A stretch of 13,746 bases of DNA, from contig CADAPN010000037.1 of NCBI GenBank assembly GCA_902789835.1, positions 1-13,746 of the forward strand. The letters run 5' to 3'. The stretch is from Oscillospiraceae bacterium. Its GTDB lineage: Bacteria; Bacillota_A; Clostridia; Oscillospirales; Oscillospiraceae. The position numbers and the translations under genes were made by a program. Positions 6,772-13,100 of this stretch are shown here, piece by piece. Each line of letters starts with the position of its first letter. Position 1 is the stretch's first letter. The notes under the pieces are model-generated. The model had not been told where the DNA came from and did not search any database. It worked only from the letters and a program-made list of their open reading frames with translations.

Positions 6772-7014
6772 CTATCGGATTTCCTGTTCCAGAGCGTCGA
6801 ACTCGGGAGTGGAGAAGAATTCGCCCAATGTAATATCCAAGCCGTCACAAAGCTTTTTTATGGTAATGATTGACAGATCACGGCGGCTTGCATCCATCAT
6901 ACTGTATACAGTTGATGGGGTAACACCGGAGAGATTCGCAAGCTCATTTGCCGTGATTCCACGTTGATTGCAGATCTGCTGAAAACGAAAAACAACTGCA
7001 TCTTTAACCGTCAT
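6772..7014 (-). CDS. XRE-family helix-turn-helix regulator
   Basis: 80 residues, start MTVKDAVVFRFQQICNQRG. The middle, ITANELANLSGVTPSTVYSM, is a clear HTH (about residues 20-40). IITIKKLCDGLDITLGEFF is the usual fourth and fifth helix of small clostridial XRE proteins. The ATG at 7014 is chosen because GAGGTGGG lies just upstream on the minus strand; earlier in-frame codons would run through the promoter and operator region. It is divergent from the recombinase gene. A perfect palindrome at 7054-7067 lies in the shared region and is its probable target. It could control itself and the recombinase; this is inferred from position. A leftward promoter at 7931-7959 could also feed transcription into it. 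Confidence 0.85.
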   Translation of the reverse strand: MTVKDAVVFRFQQICNQRGITANELANLSGVTPSTVYSMMDASRRDLSIITIKKLCDGLDITLGEFFSTPEFDALEQEIR

Positions 7015-7053
7015 AGTTCCCACCTCATGAAGATTGTAGGGGCTATGACGCCT

Positions 7054-7076
7054 GTGCGTATACGCACTTGCGTATA
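7054..7076. promoter_or_regulatory. Palindromic operator in the XRE/recombinase divergent region
   Basis: GTGCGTATACGCAC (7054-7067) is a perfect 14-bp palindrome. TGCGTATA recurs as a direct repeat at 7055-7062 and 7069-7076, one and a half helical turns apart (14 bp); the second copy overlaps the -35 box of the rightward promoter. This is what an operator for the adjacent XRE repressor would look like. Confidence 0.6.
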
Positions 7077-7096
7077 TCAAAAAACTTTGCTATACT
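7068..7096 (+). promoter_or_regulatory. Promoter of the recombinase gene
   Basis: TTGCGT (7068-7073), a 17-bp spacer and an extended -10 TGCTATACT (TATACT at 7091-7096). It lies about 165 bp before the recombinase start, leaving a long leader with a small ORF candidate. It overlaps the XRE-type operator. Confidence 0.65.
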
Positions 7097-7127
7097 CTTT
7101 GGAAGAGATACTTACAGGAGGAAAGCA

Positions 7128-7265
7128 ATATTAGAAGTAAAGATCGAGAGAGAAGAGAGTGAAAAACCGGTAATTCAGATTTCATACCATAACAGAATAT
7201 CATCGTTAAGGTTTCCTCTGATTTGGAGCATAATAGTTCCAAATGAATTGGAGGGATCATATTGA
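7128..7265 (+). other. Possible small upstream ORF (ATA start) coupled to the recombinase
   Basis: A strong AGGAGG (7116-7121) lies 6 nt before ATA (7128), from which a 45-codon frame runs (second residue on LEVKIEREESEKPVIQIS). Its stop TGA overlaps the recombinase TTG start as TTGA, a typical translational-coupling arrangement. ATA is not an ordinary start codon, so this may be a decayed ATG (pseudogene) or a leader with reduced initiation. I do not recognise a family. One copy of the 15-bp direct repeat (7168-7182) lies inside it. Confidence 0.25.
7168..7182 (+). repeat. 15-bp direct repeat, left copy (possible island end)
   Basis: CGGTAATTCAGATTT, identical to 13625-13639; the match stops on both sides at exactly 15 bp. 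The two copies bracket the recombinase and restriction genes (about 6.46 kb). This may be a core attachment site or a target duplication; a chance match cannot be excluded. Confidence 0.35.
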
Positions 7266-7909
7266 GCAACAACATCTATGGCTATATCCGAGTATCTACA
7301 AAAGATCAGAATGAAGATCGGCAGCGTATTGCCATGCAGGAAGCCGGGGTACCTCAAAATGCGATATTTATGGACAAAAGGTCTGGAAAGAACTTTGATC
7401 GTGAGGGCTATCGTCGACTTCTGAAAAAACTGAGGCCGGGAGACACTTTGATTATCAAGAGCATTGACAGGCTTGGGCGCAATTACGACGAGATTCTGGA
7501 GCAATGGCGAATGATTTCAAAGGAGCGGCATGTTGGCATCGTTGTTCTGGATATTCCATTGCTGGATACCCGGCAGGGAAAAGATTTAACAGGGACGCTG
7601 ATCGCGGATATCGTGCTCCAACTGTTAAGCTATATGGCACAGATTGAACGTGAATTCATTCTTCAGCGGCAGGCTGAGGGAATTGTCGCAGCAAAAAGAA
7701 GGGGTGTTCACTTCGGTCGAAAACCGATGGAACGCCCTTCTTCCTTTTATTCTGTTTATCAAGATTGGAAAGCTGGAAAGTTTTCAGCCCGTGCCGCGGC
7801 AAGAGTACTCGGAATTTCACATACAACATTTCTGCGCTGGGCAAAAGAATCTGTAAACAAAAGCACACCTTGTGTTCCAAAGTTGGGAGACCTTGACGAT
7901 GATCATTAG
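7262..7909 (+). CDS. Serine site-specific recombinase (resolvase/invertase family)
   Basis: 215 residues, the size of Hin/Pin invertases and Tn3-type resolvases. Seen: catalytic Ser12 in YIRVSTKDQ, Arg70 and Arg73 in IDRLGRN (68-74), the long E-helix region LLSYMAQIEREFILQRQAEG, the hinge GRKPMERP and a C-terminal HTH ARAAARVLGISHTTFLRW. TTG 7262 follows GGAGGG (7250-7255) by 6 nt. Known: this family cuts both strands at short inverted-repeat sites and either inverts or resolves the DNA between them. The last codons (residues 201-207) lie within the left arm of an inverted repeat whose partner is at 7977-7995, so the gene's own 3' end would be exchanged on inversion. This position makes it the likely enzyme for that switch, like Mpi of Bacteroides, though the pairing is inferred. 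Confidence 0.9.
   Translation: MSNNIYGYIRVSTKDQNEDRQRIAMQEAGVPQNAIFMDKRSGKNFDREGYRRLLKKLRPGDTLIIKSIDRLGRNYDEILEQWRMISKERHVGIVVLDIPLLDTRQGKDLTGTLIADIVLQLLSYMAQIEREFILQRQAEGIVAAKRRGVHFGRKPMERPSSFYSVYQDWKAGKFSARAAARVLGISHTTFLRWAKESVNKSTPCVPKLGDLDDDH
7862..7880 (+). repeat. Inverted repeat, left arm of putative invertible promoter
   Basis: AGCACACCTTGTGTTCCAA lies in frame in the end of the recombinase gene. Its reverse complement recurs at 7977-7995 with one mismatch (18 of 19), including 15 uninterrupted bases (7862-7876 with 7981-7995). The core contains ACAC-CTT-GTGT dyad symmetry. Confidence 0.75.
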
Positions 7910-7910
7910 C

Positions 7911-7949
7911 CCGTGATTATTGTTGTTTAAAGTATAGCAGAAATCACGG
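7911..7949. repeat. Inner inverted repeat within the invertible segment
   Basis: CCGTGATT (7911-7918) and AATCACGG (7942-7949) form an 8-bp inverted repeat centred within two bases of the centre of the outer repeat. It overlaps the spacer of the leftward promoter, so it could be a regulator site, an enhancer-like site for the recombinase, or an RNA stem. No T run follows. Confidence 0.5.
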
Positions 7950-7959
7950 CAAATCGCAA
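7931..7959 (-). promoter_or_regulatory. Leftward extended -10 promoter inside the inverted repeat
   Basis: Read on the minus strand: TTGCGA (7959-7954), 17-bp spacer, and TGCTATACT with TATACT at 7936-7931. In this orientation it would produce RNA antisense to the recombinase gene from about 7924 and could continue toward the leftward XRE gene. It has the same -10 element (TGCTATACT) as the recombinase promoter at 7068-7096. Confidence 0.6.
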
Positions 7960-7976
7960 TCATTCTGGCTTTTAAG

Positions 7977-7995
7977 TTGTAACACAAGGTGTGCT
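7977..7995 (-). repeat. Inverted repeat, right arm of putative invertible promoter
   Basis: TTGTAACACAAGGTGTGCT on the plus strand, the reverse complement of the left arm with one mismatch. A further partial copy, TTGGAACACA, follows at 8006-8015 and is the exact complement of 7871-7880. Confidence 0.75.
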
Positions 7996-8025
7996 ACACA
8001 TTCCATTGGAACACACGTTTTATAG

Positions 8026-8066
8026 GGAGACATTTATTCCGGTTTCGGAATAGTGTCTCCTTTTTT
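8026..8066 (+). terminator. Terminator between recombinase/switch and restriction operon
   Basis: GGAGACATT (8026-8034) pairs with the 8052-8060 arm ending TGTCTCC; after one bulged T the stem continues ATTCCG/CGGAAT (8036-8041, 8046-8051) around a 4-nt loop. TTTTTT follows (8061-8066). It points right and would stop transcripts from the recombinase or from an inverted promoter before they reach 8193. Confidence 0.85.
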
Positions 8067-8192
8067 CGTTCACGAAGACCTGATATCAAGAACCGTATGA
8101 AAGGCGCCAGTCTGCGCTTATCAATATACAGCACAGTATCCCATGATTGGGACATGATTGCTTTAGTTCTGTTGAAAATCAGGAGGTTTTGA

Positions 8193-9134
8193 GTGAACAA
8201 GCTGATCAGCATCAATGAATATCCGGTCAAGGATGTACTTGACCTTCTTCTGAAAGACAAAACGACCAAACAGAACATCATCTTCGCAACGGACAGCTAT
8301 TCAGCACTGGGCGAGGAATTCTCTGAAACAAGCCAGATGACAGCGGAGAAACTGCTCAATGTCGATGCATGTGAACTGCAGCCCAGGGTGATGAAAAGCC
8401 TGGAAGCGCAGAAGCTGCGTACAAAGGTCAAGGCTGAAGTGATGACTCCCGGCTGGATCGTCTGCAAGATGAACGCATATGCAGACGAGGAGTGGTTTGG
8501 CAGACCAAATGTGTTCGAGGCGCTGGAGGGCGAAAACTGGATTCCGACAGAGGGCCGCATTGAATTCCCTGAAGGGAAGGACTGGCAGGAATACGTAGAT
8601 TCCAGAAGAATCGAGATTACCTGTGGGGAAGCGCCGTATATCGTATCCCGATACGATGTCACTACCGGGACGGTGATCCCGTTGCGCCGCCGGATCGGCC
8701 TTCTGGATCGAAAGCTTCGTGTTGTAAATGAAAACACATCATCTGAAGAAGAATGGATGAAATGGGTGTGCCGAGCCTTCCAGAGTGTTTATGGTTATGA
8801 ATTTCAGGGCGACAATCTTCTGATCGCACGCATCAATCTTCTGAACACGTATGTGGATTACATGCAGGCTCGCCTGAACAGACAGCCGGCCCCATCCGAA
8901 CTTCAGAAGATCGTAAATGTAATTGTTTGGAATTTCTGGCAGATGGACGGCTTTACATGCACCATCCCGTATGCAGAGCCGGAGAAAGAAGAAATGGATC
9001 AGACAGCATTCGAGGGATTCTTTGATGCTGTTATCGAAGAGCCGAAGAATATTCAGCCTGTGTGCCTGATTCGAGATTGGCGAGAAACAGGAGAAGGCGG
9101 AAAAGCTCATAAATTCACTGAATTGAAAGATTAA
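8193..9134 (+). CDS. Methyltransferase subunit with SAM-binding motifs (restriction subunit M-like)
   Basis: 313 residues; GTG 8193 follows a perfect AGGAGG (8181-8186) by 6 nt. It resembles proteins annotated as restriction endonuclease subunit M in Bacillota. Seen: KAEVMTPGWIV (80-90), like motif X (FTP..V) of N6-adenine methyltransferases; RIEITCGEAP (139-148), in the place of motif I; and YGYEFQGDNLLIARINLL (200-217), like motif II. IVWNFWQMDG (244-253) may be near motif III. There is no (N/D)PP(Y/F) catalytic motif. The next gene, 14 bp on, begins exactly with that motif, so the two probably form one split enzyme. No clear promoter is visible in the 126 bp upstream (8067-8192); a small TCCCA/TGGGA dyad at about 8138-8151 is the only other feature there. 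The motif assignments are by eye. Confidence 0.75.
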   Translation: MNKLISINEYPVKDVLDLLLKDKTTKQNIIFATDSYSALGEEFSETSQMTAEKLLNVDACELQPRVMKSLEAQKLRTKVKAEVMTPGWIVCKMNAYADEEWFGRPNVFEALEGENWIPTEGRIEFPEGKDWQEYVDSRRIEITCGEAPYIVSRYDVTTGTVIPLRRRIGLLDRKLRVVNENTSSEEEWMKWVCRAFQSVYGYEFQGDNLLIARINLLNTYVDYMQARLNRQPAPSELQKIVNVIVWNFWQMDGFTCTIPYAEPEKEEMDQTAFEGFFDAVIEEPKNIQPVCLIRDWRETGEGGKAHKFTELKD

Positions 9135-9148
9135 GGAGGTAATTGCGG

Positions 9149-10180
9149 ATGAAAAAGTTCTCATTTTGCATCGGGAATCCAGCGTATCAGGATACCAGCC
9201 TTGGAGATAATGCAACGTACATGCCGCCGGTATATGATAAGTTTCTTGAAGCTGCTTATGAAATAGCGGACGATGTAGAAATGATTCATCCTGCAAGATT
9301 CCTCTTTAAGGCAGGAAATACTCCCAAAAAATGGATGGATAAAATGTTGGAGGATCCGCATTTAAAAGTTCTTCATTATGAACCGGATGCAAAAAAGATT
9401 TTTAGCAACACCGATATTAAAGGTGGGGTTGCAATCACCTATCATAGCCGTTATAAAAACTATGGCGCAATAGGAACATTTACAGCATTTCCAGAATTAA
9501 ATGAAATTGTAAAAAAATGCAGAGCCAAAGATGAGGAAGCCAGTCTCTCATCAATAATCTATACACAAGTCCGTTTTAACCTTGAGAATCTGTATAAGGA
9601 TTACCCTGAGTATCGTGAAATGATAGGGTCTGACGGAAAAGATAAACGTTTTCGTAACAATGCATTTGAAAGAATAAGCCTGTTTTCAGAGTCTCCTTGT
9701 AAAAAGGACGATATTAAGGTGCTTGGCGTTTTAAAGAATAAAAGGACATGGCGATATATCCCAATTAAATATGTAGACTGCTCACATGAGAATCTTAAAC
9801 ATTGGAAAGCTCTGTGCCCAAGAGCAAATGGAGCTGGTGTTTTTGGAGAATCTTTAAGTTCATTAGTGCTTGGAGAACCGAATATTGGATATACGCAGAC
9901 ATTTATAGGTATTGGATCGTTTAATAGTAGCTATGAAGCGGAGTCCGTAATAAAGTATATTAAAACGAAGTTCGCACGGACTTTGTTGGATGTGCTCAAA
10001 GTAACTCAGGATAATGATAGGGGTGTATGGAAACTAATCCCGCTTCAGGATTTCACATCAAAGTCTGACATCAACTGGAACACTTCTGTATCCAATATTG
10101 ACAAGCAGCTCTACAAAAAATACGGTCTCACTGCTGAAGAAATCCAGTTTATTGAAACCAATGTGAAGGAGATGGTATAA
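9149..10180 (+). CDS. Eco57I-type adenine methyltransferase catalytic/target-recognition subunit
   Basis: 343 residues; ATG 9149 is 9 nt after AAGGAGG (9133-9139), while an in-frame TTG at 9143 is too close. The protein opens MKKFSFCIGNPAYQ: NPAY (10-13) is motif IV of N6-adenine methyltransferases, normally reached only after 100-300 residues of SAM-binding domain. Here there is nothing before it, so the SAM-binding half must come from another chain. The C-terminus (INWNTSVSNID, LYKKYGLTAEEIQFIE) is typical of Eco57I-type methylases. The stretch between (about 100-300) is the likely target recognition domain. The gene is visibly more AT-rich (about 40% GC in the centre by inspection) than genes on both sides in the same operon, suggesting exchange of the specificity region by horizontal transfer. 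It ends at the base before the next start codon. Confidence 0.8.
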   Translation: MKKFSFCIGNPAYQDTSLGDNATYMPPVYDKFLEAAYEIADDVEMIHPARFLFKAGNTPKKWMDKMLEDPHLKVLHYEPDAKKIFSNTDIKGGVAITYHSRYKNYGAIGTFTAFPELNEIVKKCRAKDEEASLSSIIYTQVRFNLENLYKDYPEYREMIGSDGKDKRFRNNAFERISLFSESPCKKDDIKVLGVLKNKRTWRYIPIKYVDCSHENLKHWKALCPRANGAGVFGESLSSLVLGEPNIGYTQTFIGIGSFNSSYEAESVIKYIKTKFARTLLDVLKVTQDNDRGVWKLIPLQDFTSKSDINWNTSVSNIDKQLYKKYGLTAEEIQFIETNVKEMV

Positions 10181-13100
10181 GTGAACGGGATCACAGTCAA
10201 AACAAGCAAACCAGTGTTTCCAATGATCTATGCTTATTCCACTCCTCAGATCAAAGAACATGATGGCTGGACTAAGATCGGTTATACGGAATCCCAGGAT
10301 GTAGAGAGCCGGATCAAGCAGCAGACTCATACATCAGATACGTTGGCAAAGCTGGAATGGAAAGGTGCCGCCATCTTTGATGATGGCTCCGGTGACAGGT
10401 TTACTGATAAGGACTTCCATGCCTATCTTCGCAAAGGCGGCGTTGAGAACAAGAGAGGAACAGAATGGTTCCACATAAACGGCACTGATGGACGCACGAA
10501 ATTCTATGATTTCCGTGCTGACAGAGGCATTTTGAAGGCGGCTGGAGTCGTCCAGTATACTCTTCGCAAGGAACAGGCGGAAGCAGTTGCGATGACAGCC
10601 AATTATAAGGCTGCTCATGAAAACGGCTCTTTCCTGTGGAATGCGAAGCCCAGGTTTGGGAAGACACTGTCTGTCTATGATTTCTGTAAGACAGTTCATG
10701 CGCAGAATGTATTGATTGTGACGAACCGTCCGGCAATTGCAAACTCCTGGTATTCCGATTACTGTCAGTTTATGGGGGATGATTCAGGGTTCAAGTTTGT
10801 CAGTGAAACCGAAGCCCTGCGTGGGCAGCCCTTTGTGCTCTCCCGCGAAGAATATATCCAGGTGGTCCGCCGCGAGGATTACGGATGTATTGAGTTCCTG
10901 AGCCTGCAGGATCTGAAGGGGTCCATCTATTTCGGCGGCAAGTTTGATAAGCTGAAAGAAATCAAGGATACGAACTGGGATATCCTCGTGATTGATGAGG
11001 CGCATGAAGGTGTAGATACGCTCAAAACGGATACGGCCTTTGATCATATCAAGCGCAAGTTTACGCTCCACCTGTCCGGAACGCCTTTCAAAGCCCTTGC
11101 AAACGACAAATTCTCTGAACAGGCAATCTTCAACTGGACTTATGCCGATGAGCAGAAGGCCAAGAGAGACTGGGACGAAGCCGAAGGAAACAACCCATAT
11201 GAGGCACTTCCTTTCCTCAATCTGTTCACCTACCAGATGTCTGAGATCATCAGTGATCAGATTGACAGAGGCGTGGAAATCAACGGTGAGACCGAAGAGT
11301 ATGCTTTTGACCTTAATCTGTTCTTTGAGACTGATGGAAGAGGTAAATTCGTCCATGATTCCAGCGTAGACAAATTCCTGGATGCATTGACAACTCAGAA
11401 GAAGTTCCCGTTCTCCACATCGGAACTGCGGGAAGAACTGAAGCATACCTTCTGGCTCCTCAATCGCGTGGACAGCGCAAAAGCGCTGGCATCCAAGCTG
11501 AAGAAACATCCGGTGTTCTCAGATTATGAGATCGTGCTTGCTGCCGGCGACGGAAAGCTGGATGATACGGAAGAAACCGAGAAGTCATTCGATAAAGTGA
11601 AGAAGGCCATTGCCGAGCATGATAAGACGATCACGCTCTCTGTCGGGCAGCTGACGACCGGCATTACCATTCCGGAGTGGACGGCCGTCCTGATGCTGAG
11701 CAACATCAAGAGCCCAGCTCTGTATATGCAGGCGGCGTTCCGGGCACAGAATCCGTGCATGTTCCTGAAGAATGGGAAGTATTTCCGGAAGCAAAATGCC
11801 TATGTGTTCGACTTCGATCCCGCCCGTACGCTGACGATCTTCGAGGAATTTGCAAATGACCTCTCCACCAATACGGTTGGCGGAAGAGGTGATATGGATA
11901 CCAGAAAGCAGAATGTCCGTGAGCTGCTGAACTTCTTCCCGGTCATCGGTGAGGATGAAAACGGCGAAATGATCGAGCTGGATGCGGAGAAGGTTCTGTC
12001 TATTCCTCGCAAGATCCGTTCTCAGGAAGTTGTCAGACGCGGTTTCATGTCCAACTATCTGTTCCAGAATATCGGAAATGTGTTTAATGCTCCGCAGGCG
12101 GTTATCGACATTCTCTCCAAGTTCCAGCCTCTTGAGGAACCGAAAGCCAAAGATATCCCGATTACTGATAAAACGGCAGAAGACCTCAACATCAATCCGG
12201 AAACAGGCGAAGTGGAAATCCCGCCTGAAAAGGTAATTGGCACGGCGAAAGACCTATTCGGCGATCCGATTTATTCATCGGTGACAGACGGAACGCTGGA
12301 TAATATGATCAATGATGCTTTTGCGGATGCAACATGGGGCCTTGATACGGGAGCAAAATCGGCCTTCGATGAATTTTCTGAACGTTTCAAAGGCGAGACC
12401 GTTGCCGCAATGGTTCAGAAAGCCAAGGAACACTATGGGGAACAGTTGAAGGCGAATGATGCCAAAGCAATCCAGAAAACAATGGAGAACAGGTTCGATT
12501 TCGTTGTTGAAAAAGCAAAAAGCAACCATGAAATCGAGCAGAAGGTTGCCGAGCGTGATTATCTGGATGAGATGCGCAACCGATTCAAAACCGGAAAATC
12601 GACAGATCAGATCGAACAGGAATATGCAGCAAAGAAGGAAGAGCTGAAAGCCGGACTGGAAGAAACGCTCCACAACATGGTGGATGATTTTGTCCACTCT
12701 GCGGCAGAAGAAATTGTGGAACGCACGGATACAAAGATCAAAGAGCGTGAGAAGAGGAGCATTGAAGATGCGGTCAAAGACCATCTGCGCGGCTTCTCCC
12801 GTACGATCCCTTCGTTCCTGATGGCCTATGGGGACAGCGGGGTTACGCTTGCAACCTTTGATACCATCATTCCCGACAAGGTGTTCATTGAAGTAACGAG
12901 TATTTCTCTGGATGAATTCCGACTTCTCAGAGACGGCGGCAGTATTCTGAATGAAGAGACCGGAGAAATGGAAGATTTCCCCGGAAATATCTTTGACCCG
13001 ATTGTCTTTGATGATTCCGTAAAAGAATTCATGCGTTTAAAGATTGCGCTGGCCGATTACTTCGATGAGAAAAAGACAGAAGATATCTTCGACTATATCC

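Larger units (their letters stand above)
7862..7995. mobile_element. Putative invertible promoter segment (134 bp)
   Basis: Two inverted 19-bp arms (7862-7880, 7977-7995) enclose about 96 bp holding a good promoter on the minus strand (7931-7959). The segment abuts and overlaps a serine recombinase gene and lies upstream of a restriction-modification-like operon. Inversion would put TTGCGA at 7898-7903 and TATACT at 7921-7926 on the plus strand, facing the restriction genes, and would end the recombinase after two new codons. In the orientation given the promoter faces left, so the sequenced state would be OFF for promoter input to the right. Inversion itself is not visible in one sequence and is inferred. 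Confidence 0.55.

Noticed and set aside
7862..7995. Reading the 19-bp inverted repeat as a simple terminator of the recombinase gene
   Set aside because: The arms are about 96 bp apart, one is inside the coding sequence, no T run follows the right arm, and a proper terminator stands at 8026-8066.
8067..8192. A dedicated promoter for the restriction operon
   Set aside because: TATACA and similar -10-like words occur near 8122, but no -35 box at 16-18 bp fits them. No confident promoter could be called, though a weak or regulated one is not excluded.
10181..10500. Group I intron or homing endonuclease interpretation of the GIY-YIG-like region
   Set aside because: The region is continuous in frame with a full SF2 helicase, and no intron-like boundaries or interrupted host gene are visible.
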